From Yinghuangia elevatio (GTDB taxonomy: Bacteria; Actinomycetota; Actinomycetes; Streptomycetales; Streptomycetaceae): DNA of 64,000 nucleotides. The notes beneath the pieces were generated by a model. That model searched no databases, was not told where the DNA came from, and saw only the letters and a program-made list of their open reading frames with translations. Of the stretch, positions 9,563 to 17,823 are shown piece after piece. Where the stretch lies: the NCBI RefSeq assembly GCF_040649515.1, contig NZ_JBEZFP010000003.1, forward strand, positions 1-64,000. Reading direction: 5' to 3'. The translations under genes were made by a program, and so were the position numbers. How positions within the stretch are numbered: the first letter of the stretch is position 1; each line of letters starts with the position of its first letter.

Positions 9563-10414
9563 CTACTTCGGCGGAGCCACCCGACCGCGCAGCATGGCGG
9601 CGGTGAACTCGTCCAAGGGGTAGAAGAGTTCGATGGCCAGCTCGGACAACGTGACGTCCGCGGGCGTCCCGAAGGTGGTCATGGTGCCGAACATCGAGAG
9701 CACGCCGACGGGCGTCCGTACGCGGATCGGCACCTGGATCGGGCTCGGCCGGGCGGCGGGAGTGTCCGGCCAACCGGCGTCCGGGTGGGGCGGCGCGGAC
9801 CCGTCGGCCAGGGCGGCGGGCGGGGCGGGGTCGGGGTAGGTGCTGACCTCGTCGTACAGCGCGCGCAGTTCGGCGTCGCCGGTCGCCTCCACCTGGCGCC
9901 GCAACCGGGTCAGCGTGAGGTCGCGCACCTGGTCGAGGTTGGCGAGCCGGGCCGCGAGGCCTTCCGGGTGCAGCATCAGCCGGAAGACGTTGGGCACGGG
10001 CGCGAGGAGGTGGTCGGGGATGCCGTCCATGAGCACTCCGAGTGCGCCGTTCCCCGCGACCAGGTTCCACAGGCGGTCGACCACGACTGCGGGGTACGGC
10101 TCGTGCGCCTTCATCATCATGTCCAGCGCCGCCCGGATCGCCGCCATGTCCTCGTCGTCGAGGCTGCTCTCGCGGTACGCCGGGGCGTAGTCGGCGGCCA
10201 TCAGGAGCACGTTGCGCTCGCGCAGCGGGACGTCCAGCGCCTCGGACAGCCGCAGGACCATCGACCGGCTGGGCAGCGCCCGGCCGGTCTCCAGGTACGA
10301 CAAGTGCCGTGCCGACGTGTCGGCCAGCAACGACAGGTCGAGTTGGCTGAGCCTGCGGCGCTGCCGCCATTCGCGCAGCAAGGCCCCCACCCGGGTGGTC
10401 GGCGCGGTCTCCAT
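9563..10414 (-). CDS. XRE regulator with MmyB-like ligand-binding domain
   Basis: A 283-aa transcription factor. An XRE-type helix-turn-helix occupies residues 10-65 (LLREWRQRRRLSQLDLSLLA, ARHLSYLETGRALPS). An MmyB-like domain follows, with the usual PNVFRLMLHPEGLAARLANL stretch at mid-protein; in this family it is thought to bind fatty-acid-like ligands. There is no Shine-Dalgarno, but TACCCT sits 8 nt before the ATG, consistent with leaderless transcription. An 8-bp palindrome at 10439-10457 would then cover the -35 zone, suggesting autorepression and control of the divergent membrane-protein gene. Confidence 0.9.
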   Translation of the reverse strand: METAPTTRVGALLREWRQRRRLSQLDLSLLADTSARHLSYLETGRALPSRSMVLRLSEALDVPLRERNVLLMAADYAPAYRESSLDDEDMAAIRAALDMMMKAHEPYPAVVVDRLWNLVAGNGALGVLMDGIPDHLLAPVPNVFRLMLHPEGLAARLANLDQVRDLTLTRLRRQVEATGDAELRALYDEVSTYPDPAPPAALADGSAPPHPDAGWPDTPAARPSPIQVPIRVRTPVGVLSMFGTMTTFGTPADVTLSELAIELFYPLDEFTAAMLRGRVAPPK

Positions 10415-10438
10415 GATCGCGAGGGTAGTGCGGTCGTG

Positions 10439-10457
10439 GTCATGGCGGCCATGACCT
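10439..10457. promoter_or_regulatory. Palindromic operator candidate between the XRE and membrane-protein genes
   Basis: GGTCATGG (10439-10446) and CCATGACC (10450-10457) form perfect 8-bp arms around CGG. A further half-site-like ggtcat follows at about 10463. The palindrome is 25-43 bp upstream of the XRE start codon in the divergent promoter region, where XRE/MmyB regulators usually bind. Confidence 0.55.
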
Positions 10458-10564
10458 CACAGGTCATTGAGCGGCGGCACGGCGCGGTGGCACGGTCGTG
10501 GCACCGCCCGCCGCCGGGCAACACGGCCGGGAGCGGCCGGGCGGCCGACACGGAGGAGCAGGCC

Positions 10565-11110
10565 ATGACACGCACCGCCGCCGGAACACCGACCACCGCA
10601 AACGCCAACGCCGCCGTCGACGCCCCCACCGCTTCGGCGGCAACGGCCGGCACCACCGCCGACACCGCGGCGCACACCACCGCGGCGCGGCCCGTCGGGC
10701 CGGCCCCGCCCTCCCCCGACGAGTTGCTGCGTGCCGCCGTCCGGCTTGACGCGTGGGCAGCCGGCGCGTTCGGCGTCTTCCTGCTCGCCCTCGGATCCCT
10801 GATCGACGGGCCTCTGGGGCTGCCACTCGCGTGGTCGGTCCCGTTCGGCGTCGCGATGCTCGGCGGGGCGCTCGCCCTCGCCCTGATCGCCAGGTATCCG
10901 GAGATCCCGGCGCCGCTCGCGGTGCTGGTCGTCTCGTGCAACGCGGCGTCGAGCGCGGCACTGCTGGTGCTGGCGTTCGTCGACCTGGTCCCGCTCACCG
11001 GGTGGGGCCGCGTCTTCATGCTCTGCGGTGCGGCGATCGTCGCGGCCTTCGCGGCGGTGGAGTACGTGGGCCTCGCCCGCCTCCGGGCACCGGAACGCGC
11101 TCGCACGTAG
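10565..11110 (+). CDS. Small integral membrane protein, function unknown
   Basis: A 181-aa protein with a disordered Ala/Thr-rich N-terminus (about 55 residues) followed by about four transmembrane helices between residues 65 and 170, and a short basic tail. The ATG at 10565 is preceded by GGAGGAGCAGGCC, a strong ribosome-binding site; the longer open frame upstream is antisense to the XRE gene. It is divergent from the XRE regulator, a common arrangement in which the regulator controls its neighbour. I do not recognise a family, and no catalytic or binding residues stand out. Confidence 0.75.
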   Translation: MTRTAAGTPTTANANAAVDAPTASAATAGTTADTAAHTTAARPVGPAPPSPDELLRAAVRLDAWAAGAFGVFLLALGSLIDGPLGLPLAWSVPFGVAMLGGALALALIARYPEIPAPLAVLVVSCNAASSAALLVLAFVDLVPLTGWGRVFMLCGAAIVAAFAAVEYVGLARLRAPERART

Positions 11111-11152
11111 GGTGGGCGTCCCCGGTACCGGCCGGGTCGGAGAGGAGGCGGC

Positions 11153-11620
11153 ATGCACGAATTGCGGCAGCACCACTACGGGTTCGCCCACGGGATCCTC
11201 CCGCAGATGGCCACCACGATGGGGCCCCGGCTGCTGGACGAGCCGCCGCCGCGCGGGTACGACGCCGCCCTCGCCGCGATCTGGGACGGCTACGGCGAGT
11301 CCCTTCCGGAGGAGGCTCGTCTCGACCGGCCCGGGCTCGCCGGGCAGTTGATGGAACGGGACGGCCACCGCATGCTGGTGGTCACGCTGCCGCCGCCCAC
11401 CGCCCCGGCCGAGGCCTACTTCGCCGCCGTCGTCCGGGCCCCGGGCGCCGCCGCGTGCCGGTACTTCACGCTGGAGCACACCGTCAGCCCGATCGACGGC
11501 GCCGAGGGCACGGTGCTCGGCGGATGGGCGGACGGCAGCCACCTCAACTACGGTTCCTCGGGCCCCGCGACGGTCGAGAACTTCGTGGCCGCGATCGTGC
11601 TGCAGTCGGGACAGGGCTGA
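11153..11620 (+). CDS. Hypothetical protein, 155 aa
   Basis: A soluble 155-aa protein with no family I recognise. The ATG at 11153 follows AGAGGAGGCGGC, an excellent ribosome-binding site 42 bp after the membrane-protein gene, so the two are probably co-transcribed. The composition is mixed alpha/beta without signal peptide or membrane segment. The central part (GHRMLVVTLPPPTAPAEAYF) looks like a beta-strand followed by a proline turn, and the C-terminal part has Gly/Ser-rich loops. Coding is supported by third-position GC, the ribosome-binding site and the absence of any competing gene. Confidence 0.7.
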   Translation: MHELRQHHYGFAHGILPQMATTMGPRLLDEPPPRGYDAALAAIWDGYGESLPEEARLDRPGLAGQLMERDGHRMLVVTLPPPTAPAEAYFAAVVRAPGAAACRYFTLEHTVSPIDGAEGTVLGGWADGSHLNYGSSGPATVENFVAAIVLQSGQG

Positions 11621-11672
11621 GGAGCGCGGCGCCGCCGGGCGGCCCCGCGCGGACCGGTCCGCGGCCCCACGG

Positions 11673-11724
11673 CCCCGGACCGCGGCCCCGGAACGCGGCC
11701 CCGGACCGCGGCCCTGGAACGCGG
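11673..11724. repeat. 26-bp tandem duplication between convergent genes
   Basis: Two adjacent 26-bp units (11673-11698 and 11699-11724) differ at one position (ccccgg versus ccctgg). They consist of alternating CCCCGGACCGCGG and CCCCGGAACGCGG half-units and fill the gap between the hypothetical gene and the acyl-CoA ligase. This GC-rich, self-complementary stretch may also serve as a bidirectional terminator. Confidence 0.75.
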
Positions 11725-11726
11725 CG

Positions 11727-13352
11727 TCAGGCGTACCGCTCCTTGAGGTCCTTCTTGAGCACCTTGCCCGCCGGGTTGCGGGGCAACGTGCCGACGATTT
11801 CCAGGCGTTCGGGGAGCTTCTGCACCATCAGGCCCTGCCCGCGCAGGTATTCGCCGAGCGCGTCGAGCGTCGGCGGGGTGCCAGGGTCGGCCGCGACGAC
11901 CACCGCGCACGCGCGTTCGCCGGTCGCCGGGTCGGGCAGCCCGATGACGGCGACCTCCGCGACGTCCGGGTGTCCGCTCAGGAGGTCCTCGACCTCCTTG
12001 GCGCTGATGGTCTCGCCCTTGCGGATGATGACGTCCTTGAGACGGCCGGTGATGAAGACGTTGCCGGCGCCGTCGACCCGGCCGAGGTCGCCGGTGCGGA
12101 ACCAGCCGTCCTCGTCGAACGCCTCGGCGTCCAACGACGGGTCGAGATATCCGAGCATCAACTGCGGTCCCTTGGCTCGCAGTTCGCCCTCGCTCCCGGG
12201 GGCGGCGTCGGAGCCGTCGGGGGCCACGACGCGCAGCCGCACGCCGTTGGTGGGGCGTCCCTCGGCGGCCGCGAGCGCGTCGTCCGGGTCCTCCACACCG
12301 GCCATGGTCAGGATCGGCGCCTCGGTCAGCCCCCAGCCCGCGACGATGCCGACGCCCCCGAGCTCCTTCTTCATCTGCGCGTGCAGGCCGGGCGGCTTGG
12401 GGGCGGCGCCGCCGGGGAAGCAGCGGACCTCGGGGAACAGCGGCCTGTCCGGGTCGCGGCGCTGCGCGGCGAGGTACGTCTGATGGAACACCGTGCCGGC
12501 GCCCGCCAGGGTCACTCCTTCGCGACGCAGCAACTCGACCGTGGCCGCGGGGTCGAAGGACTCGGTGAGGATCATCGCGACACCGAACACCACAGACGAC
12601 GTGAGCCAGGTCGTACAGCCGCCGATGTGCGCGAAGGGGAAGACCAGGCCCACGCGGTCGCCCGGTACGCAGGCAATCCGCTCCGCCATGCCGGTGCCGC
12701 CGGCCATGACGGTGGCGTCGGTGTGCCGTGCACCTTTGGGGTCGGCGGTGGTGCCGGATGTGTAGAAGTACCAGCGCACAGGCGCCTGTTCGGGACCGTC
12801 CGGAATGGCCGGGGGCGGTGGCAGCCGGGCCGGGTCGCCCGCGGGCAAGGCCACACCGGGGGCCACGCTTTCGGAGGACGCGTCTACGGAGGACGCGTCT
12901 ACGGAGGCCTGGCCTTCCGAAGTCCCGTTCTCCCGCACCGCGCCGTCCAGGACCACGACCTCCAGCGCCGGGTTGCGCGCCGCGACGGCCGCGGCCATCG
13001 CCGGGTAGTCGAATCCGCGCCACACCGGCGGCACGATGAGCAGCCGGGACGCCGCCTGGTCGGTGACGAAGGCGAGTTCGCGCTCACGGTAGATCGGCAT
13101 GACCGGGTTCTGCACGGCGCCGAGCCGGGCCAACGCGCCCACGACGACGACCGACTCGATCCAGGTGGGCAGCTGCCACGTGACGACGGTGCCCTCGCCG
13201 ACCCCGCGGTCGGCCAGGTGCGCCGCGAACTTCTCGGCGGCGTCGCGGTACTGACCGTACGTCATCCGCCGACCGCGCTCGTCGGCCATCATCTCCGTGT
13301 CGGGTGTCTCGTCCGCCCGCGCGGCGATCACCGCCCAGAAGCTCGTGTGCAT
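11727..13352 (-). CDS. AMP-forming acyl-CoA synthetase
   Basis: A 541-aa member of the ANL (acyl-CoA synthetase/luciferase/NRPS adenylation) family, which activates a carboxylic acid to the acyl-adenylate and then the CoA thioester. Visible motifs are the P-loop-like FYTSGTTADPKGARHT in the middle, GWGLTEAP, and the late hinge/lysine region TGRLKDVIIRKGETISAKEV with PAGKVLKKDL near the C-terminus. The ATG at 13352 follows AGGAGG. The gene is 15 nt downstream of an acyl-CoA dehydrogenase, implying a shared operon and a fatty or cyclic acid substrate. A five-residue repeat (VDASS) in the N-domain is encoded by a 15-bp tandem duplication. Confidence 0.9.
   Translation of the reverse strand: MHTSFWAVIAARADETPDTEMMADERGRRMTYGQYRDAAEKFAAHLADRGVGEGTVVTWQLPTWIESVVVVGALARLGAVQNPVMPIYRERELAFVTDQAASRLLIVPPVWRGFDYPAMAAAVAARNPALEVVVLDGAVRENGTSEGQASVDASSVDASSESVAPGVALPAGDPARLPPPPAIPDGPEQAPVRWYFYTSGTTADPKGARHTDATVMAGGTGMAERIACVPGDRVGLVFPFAHIGGCTTWLTSSVVFGVAMILTESFDPAATVELLRREGVTLAGAGTVFHQTYLAAQRRDPDRPLFPEVRCFPGGAAPKPPGLHAQMKKELGGVGIVAGWGLTEAPILTMAGVEDPDDALAAAEGRPTNGVRLRVVAPDGSDAAPGSEGELRAKGPQLMLGYLDPSLDAEAFDEDGWFRTGDLGRVDGAGNVFITGRLKDVIIRKGETISAKEVEDLLSGHPDVAEVAVIGLPDPATGERACAVVVAADPGTPPTLDALGEYLRGQGLMVQKLPERLEIVGTLPRNPAGKVLKKDLKERYA
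12873..12907. repeat. 15-bp in-frame tandem repeat inside the acyl-CoA synthetase
   Basis: The unit ggaggacgcgtctac occurs twice in full (12873-12887, 12888-12902) with a partial third copy. Being 15 bp it keeps the frame and adds VDASS to the protein in a surface-loop region between conserved blocks, so it looks like a recent slippage event. Confidence 0.8.
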
Positions 13353-13367
13353 GCCTGCTGCCCCTCC

Positions 13368-14531
13368 TTATGCCCTGCCGTCGCGGGCGAGAGCCTGCTT
13401 GGCGATGACGATCTGCTGGATCTGGCTGGTGCCTTCGTAGATGCGGAAGAGCCGGGCGTCGCGGTAGAACCGCTCGACGGGGACCCCGCGCATGTAACCG
13501 GCACCGCCGTGCACCTGTACCGCGCGGTCGGCGACGCGTCCGACCATCTCGCTGCAGAAGTACTTGGCGCAGGACGGCGCCATGCGCAGGTCCTCGCGGC
13601 GGTCGAACTCCCCCGCCGCGGCGACGACCATCGCGCGCCCCGCGTACACGTCGGTCTGCGAGTCGGCGATCAGGCCCTGGATGAGCTGGAACTCCGCGAT
13701 GGGGTGCCCGGATTGGCTGCGGGACTTGGCGTACGCGACGGTCTCCTCCAGCAGGCGCTGCGCGAGTCCCACGCAGAGGGCGGCGATGTGCAGGCGGCCG
13801 TGCGCGAGGCAGCGCATGGCGGTGCGGTAGCCCTGTCCGAGTCCGGCGTCGCCGCCGATCAGCGCGGCGTCGGGGACGGCCACGTCGTCGAGGAACACCT
13901 CGGCGGTCCAGGCACCTTGCTGGCCCATCTTGTGGTCGCGCGGGCCGACGACGAGACCGGGGGTGGCGGCGGGGACGAGGAATGCCGAGATCCCGTCGGC
14001 ACCGCGGCCGGGGTTGTCCGCATCGCGGGCGAAGACCATGAAGACGTCCGCCACCGGGGCGTTGGTGATGAACCGCTTGGCGCCGTTGAGCACCCACCCG
14101 CCGTCGGCCCCGCGCCGCGCGCTCGTACGCAGGTCGCCCGGGTCGGACCCGGCCTCCGCCTCGGTGAGCGCGAACGCCGCGGTCCACTCGCCGCTCGCCA
14201 GGCGCGGGAGGTGGAGCTTCTTCTGCTCCTCGGTGGCGCCTTCCAGCAGCACGTGCCCGGCGATGCCGTTGTTGGTGCCGAACATCGACCGGAAAGCGGG
14301 GGTGGTCCAGCCCAACTCCATGACCAGGGAGACTTCCTGGCTCATCGTCAGGCCGAGACCCCCGTACTCCTCGGGGATCGCGAAGCCGTAGAGGCCCATC
14401 GCGGCGGCCGCGGCGCGCAGGTCCTCGGGGATCGTGTCGGTCTCGTCGATCCGCGCCTCCAGCGGCACCACCTTCTCGCGGATGAAGCGGCGTACCGAGG
14501 CCACGATCTCGTTCACGTCGGAGTCGTCCAC
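13368..14531 (-). CDS. Acyl-CoA dehydrogenase
   Basis: A 387-aa FAD-dependent acyl-CoA dehydrogenase, performing the first alpha,beta-dehydrogenation of an acyl-CoA. The three-domain plan is clear: an N-terminal helical domain, a beta domain with FALTEAEAGSDPGDLRTSA, and a C-terminal helical domain with VQVHGGAGYMRGVPVERFYR followed by IYEGTSQIQQIVIAKQAL. The Glu of YEGTSQIQ is the usual catalytic-base position of this class. The GTG at 14531 is preferred because GGAGGAAG lies directly upstream; the frame is open to 14558. It is co-oriented with the acyl-CoA ligase (15 nt) and the ThDP-like protein (about 95 nt). Confidence 0.92.
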   Translation of the reverse strand: MDDSDVNEIVASVRRFIREKVVPLEARIDETDTIPEDLRAAAAAMGLYGFAIPEEYGGLGLTMSQEVSLVMELGWTTPAFRSMFGTNNGIAGHVLLEGATEEQKKLHLPRLASGEWTAAFALTEAEAGSDPGDLRTSARRGADGGWVLNGAKRFITNAPVADVFMVFARDADNPGRGADGISAFLVPAATPGLVVGPRDHKMGQQGAWTAEVFLDDVAVPDAALIGGDAGLGQGYRTAMRCLAHGRLHIAALCVGLAQRLLEETVAYAKSRSQSGHPIAEFQLIQGLIADSQTDVYAGRAMVVAAAGEFDRREDLRMAPSCAKYFCSEMVGRVADRAVQVHGGAGYMRGVPVERFYRDARLFRIYEGTSQIQQIVIAKQALARDGRA

Positions 14532-14625
14532 CGGGTCTTCCTCCTCGACAGCAGGCACGGCGCGGCGATGCCTGGGACGGGTGCGCGCTCTAACCTTATA
14601 AACTTTGCGAGCACAGCCCTAGTGG

Positions 14626-15606
14626 TCACCAGGCGGTGATGTGACCCGCCACATGTTCGAGGTCGGCGAGTTGGCCCGGGTCGTACCCGACGACCACGAC
14701 GATCGGCTCGTCGGCGGCGACCGCCCTGCGTACATCGTGCAGGTGCTCCTCGATGCCGACCGGCGGCCCGTCCGGAGCCCAGCACACGACCGGCACCACG
14801 ATGCCGCGCGCGGCGGCCTCCGCCACCACCTGCTCGGTCGCCGCGTCGGGGCGCTCCCCGTCGACGAGGGCCAGCGCGGGCAGGTCCGGCTCGGCGGTAC
14901 GCCGCGCGGCGACCGCGGCGGCGGCGAACCCGGGGGTGGGGACGGCGGGAAGCTCGACGGTCCGGGGGCGCAGCGTGGGGAACGTCCGCCCGAGGTAGAA
15001 ACCCGCGGTCCCGGCGTCGGCCGCGACCATGCCGCGCTCGCCGAGCAGGAGCGCGTATTGGCGGGTTATCAGCGTGGGCGCCAGGGGCGGCGTCGCGCCT
15101 CCCCATGCCTTCTGCACGACGGCGGCCAGTCGCTCGCGCAGGGGCGCTTCGACGGTCTCCTCGCCGGACCGGTGGGCGCAGCGCACGGCCAGGATCTCCA
15201 GGTCGCCGACCGCACACGGCACCACGGGGAGCCCGTCGGGCAGGGCGGGCGGTTCGCCGTCGACGAGGCCGGTGGCCAGGATCAGGTCGTACGCCTCCAG
15301 CCCGCACAACGCCAGGTCGTGCTCCTGGAGGCCGATCGTGCCGAGGTGGTAGTCACTGTCCCAGGGCAGCACGCCCTTGGCGCGCCACGTGTTGTAGACC
15401 CCGATGCGGGCCTCGGCGGCCAACGCGCGCAGACCCGGTACGGCGTCGTGCTCCACGACCCCGGACCCGGCCACGACCAGGGGCCGACGGGCCGCGAGCA
15501 GCGCTTCGGCGAGGTTGTCGAGCGTCTCGGCCCGCGTGGCCCCGTCCTGGTCGTCGTGCGCGAACCAGGACCGCATGCGGGCCTTCCAGGGGCTCTCGTC
15601 GTTCAT
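14626..15606 (-). CDS. Truncated ThDP-dependent-enzyme-like protein
   Basis: A 326-aa protein resembling the central and C-terminal parts of acetolactate-synthase-type enzymes. Residues about 35-150 look like the central Rossmann-like domain (LLAARRPLVVAGSGVVEHDA, LGTIGLQEHDLAL). Residues about 180-300 resemble the ThDP pyrophosphate domain. The N-terminal pyrimidine-binding domain with its catalytic Glu is absent, and the GDG...NN cofactor motif is not recognisable (only VDGERPDA near the expected place). The ATG at 15606 follows GGAGG. A full-length ThDP enzyme is about 550 aa, so this is half a protein, yet the frame is intact. It heads the ACAD and acyl-CoA ligase operon; it may be a scaffold, a subunit, or a decaying gene. 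Confidence 0.6.
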   Translation of the reverse strand: MNDESPWKARMRSWFAHDDQDGATRAETLDNLAEALLAARRPLVVAGSGVVEHDAVPGLRALAAEARIGVYNTWRAKGVLPWDSDYHLGTIGLQEHDLALCGLEAYDLILATGLVDGEPPALPDGLPVVPCAVGDLEILAVRCAHRSGEETVEAPLRERLAAVVQKAWGGATPPLAPTLITRQYALLLGERGMVAADAGTAGFYLGRTFPTLRPRTVELPAVPTPGFAAAAVAARRTAEPDLPALALVDGERPDAATEQVVAEAAARGIVVPVVCWAPDGPPVGIEEHLHDVRRAVAADEPIVVVVGYDPGQLADLEHVAGHITAW

Positions 15607-15880
15607 TCCCACCTCCGCGAAAACACCCCTGGCCTGGGCTGTCCGGCCACAGCACTAGACGTACCGCAAGGCGTACCAAAGCACCACCACCGCCCCGCCT
15701 GCCACGTGCGTTGCGCGGCGGGGGCAAGGGGTCCGGACGCGGTCCGGACGGCGGTTCGAGGTGCATGCCGGATGCCTGGGGCAGGGGCGGCGGGCAGACC
15801 GCGTGCGTCGAATGCGGAGGACACCGAAAGCGCGCGGCCCACATGCGCGCGATGTTCGGATGCGCCGGATGCGCGCCGCG

Positions 15881-16801
15881 TCAGACGTACATGAAGTGCG
15901 GGGACGCCACCACGAGGGTCGGGACCAGCAGGGCCGCGGCGGTGAGGGCGCGGAGGGCCACGACGGCGACCGGGGTCCGGGGAGTCCGCGGCTGGCGGAC
16001 GGTCAACTCCTCCTGGCGCTGCTGCGGCCACGCGAAGCAGGGGCAGAAGGGGCCGTTGGCCTGGCCCGGGCCGGAGAGCTTCGCCAGCGCGCGCCGCAGG
16101 TTGGACCGGGCGATGGGGCCGTGCACGTCGGCGTCGGCGCCCTTCTCGGCGAGTGCCGCGCTGTGGTCGGCCCAGCGGACGAAGAAGCCCACCCGGGGGT
16201 ACGCCTCGGCCATCGTCTCCGACGCGGTCATCCACAGCGCGTCGCGGCGGCGCAGGTGACCGGACATGTGGGTGAGGACCGCGTTCAGCTCCTCGGGCTT
16301 GAGCAGGTCGAGCGCCCGCGTGGTGACCTCGACGCGCGGCGGGCGGGAGGGCAGCAGGACGAGCCGCGGCTGCGCGTCCTCGACGATCACGAGGCGGGGG
16401 TGGCCGCGCTCGACCTCGTCCAGGACCGGGCTGGTGGCCTCAAGACGGTCAAGCTGGACGTGCAGCGCGCGGCGGTAGTCGCGTACCACCGGTCCCCCGC
16501 GCCGCCAGCCGGCCGCCAGGCCGAGCAGCACCGTGCACGCGACGGCGACCTGTACGGCGAGTGGCACGTCCACGAAGCCGATGCCGGGCGCGATGCCCAT
16601 CGCCCGCGCCGGGGCGGTCCACAGGTCGGTGGTGAACACCGGCACCGCGAGGGCCAGGGAGACCAGTGCGCCACCCGCCGCGGCCCGCCAGCCCTGCTGC
16701 ACGAGGCGCGGGCTGAAGCCGGCCGCTTCGGCGCGGTCCAGCACGAAGGGCGCGGTCACGAGAATTGTCGCCGCGAAGAGCGCAAGCACGAACCCGTGCA
16801 T
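15881..16801 (-). CDS. M56-like membrane protein with altered HExxH
   Basis: A 306-aa membrane protein with the plan of actinobacterial M56 (BlaR1/MecR1-type) peptidases: about three N-terminal helices, a cytoplasmic domain, and a final helix at the C-terminus. The sequence around the expected zinc site reads ELNAVLTHMSGHLRRRD. The two His of HExxH are present, but the catalytic Glu is Met. No BlaI/MecI-type repressor gene, the usual partner, is adjacent. Start is the ATG at 16801 (or the adjoining GTG at 16804) behind GGAAGG. It may be an inactive sensor or an M56 derivative with another role. Confidence 0.65.
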   Translation of the reverse strand: MHGFVLALFAATILVTAPFVLDRAEAAGFSPRLVQQGWRAAAGGALVSLALAVPVFTTDLWTAPARAMGIAPGIGFVDVPLAVQVAVACTVLLGLAAGWRRGGPVVRDYRRALHVQLDRLEATSPVLDEVERGHPRLVIVEDAQPRLVLLPSRPPRVEVTTRALDLLKPEELNAVLTHMSGHLRRRDALWMTASETMAEAYPRVGFFVRWADHSAALAEKGADADVHGPIARSNLRRALAKLSGPGQANGPFCPCFAWPQQRQEELTVRQPRTPRTPVAVVALRALTAAALLVPTLVVASPHFMYV

Positions 16802-16981
16802 CACGTCGCTGCCGCCTTCCGCCCTGGGCACCGAGGGACCCCTGTCCGCACTTTTCTACCAAGAGGAGGCGGCTGTGCCCAGCATTCCGAGGGTTCACAC
16901 GAAAGGGTTTGCTCACACTGGCAAATTGTGTGCGGAGCGGACGGCCGCGCGGGGTCGCGTGGGGGCGGTGCGAGACGTGAC

Positions 16982-17024
16982 GAGGGGCGTGAAACCCGGG
17001 CAAGTGCCGTGGCTCACGCCCCTC
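16982..17024 (-). terminator. Hairpin terminator after idi
   Basis: GAGGGGCGTGA (16982-16992) pairs perfectly with TCACGCCCCTC (17014-17024) across a 21-nt loop. It begins about 28 nt beyond the stop of the minus-strand IPP isomerase gene. Confidence 0.65.
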
Positions 17025-17051
17025 CACACCTCGTGCCGCACCGCGCGGGGC

Positions 17052-17621
17052 TCAGCGGCCGTCGGCGAGGTCCTGCAGGGCCGGGCGGGCCGCGCCGAGG
17101 ACCGCGTCGAGCCATGCGGTGTGGTCGTGTTCGGCGAGCCAGGCGTCGAGTTCGGCGAGCGGGACGTACGCGACCTCGCCCACCTCCTCCGGGTTCAGCT
17201 CCAGCGCGCTGCCGACGCGGCCCACGAAGAGGTGGTTGAACTCCTTCTCCACGAGGCCGGAGACCTCGTCGGTCACGTCGTACGTCACCAGCCCGGCGGG
17301 GATCAACACGGCGGGCTTGACGCCCAGTTCCTCGCCGACCCGGCGGGCGACGGCATCCGCCGGGGCCTCGCCGGGGAACGGGTGGCTGCAGCACGTGTTC
17401 GACCAACGCCCGGGCGAGTGGTACTTCGTGAGCGCGCGGCGCTGCATCAGCACGGCGCCCGCGTCGGGGCCGCCGTCCTCGCCGAGCAGGAACACCGAGA
17501 AGGCGCGGTGCAGTTGCCCGGGCGGCTGGTGGGCCGCGAGCTTTTCCGCAAGCCCGATCGTGTTGCCGTCCGCGTCGACAAGCTCGACCATCACGATGTC
17601 GGGCGACGCTGCCTGCGTCAT
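17052..17621 (-). CDS. idi: Isopentenyl-diphosphate delta-isomerase, type I
   Basis: A 189-aa type I (Nudix-fold, metal-dependent) IPP isomerase interconverting isopentenyl and dimethylallyl diphosphate for isoprenoid synthesis in the cytoplasm. The hallmark NTCCSHPFPGEAPADAVARR holds the catalytic Cys and metal-ligand His. A Nudix-like VGEELGVKP and the downstream acidic VEKEFNHLFVGR supply the remaining metal and active-site Glu residues. The length is typical. The ATG at 17621 is preceded by GGGAGC. It is a single-gene unit followed by its own hairpin; no other isoprenoid genes are nearby. Confidence 0.93.
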   Translation of the reverse strand: MTQAASPDIVMVELVDADGNTIGLAEKLAAHQPPGQLHRAFSVFLLGEDGGPDAGAVLMQRRALTKYHSPGRWSNTCCSHPFPGEAPADAVARRVGEELGVKPAVLIPAGLVTYDVTDEVSGLVEKEFNHLFVGRVGSALELNPEEVGEVAYVPLAELDAWLAEHDHTAWLDAVLGAARPALQDLADGR

Positions 17622-17823
17622 GCGTGCTCCCTACCGTCCCGCTACTGTCCGTACTTACCCCAAAACCCTACCGGCCCCGGCTTTATGCCGTGGGCATTCC
17701 GGGCGGTATTCGGACCACTCCCGAGTGCCGCGGCCATCGACATCGCAAGGCCGTACTGCTTCACTGCGGACCATCGGTTAATGAGGTTTCATCACAAGCT
17801 TGCGTACGGCGGGAGGGCTCCTC

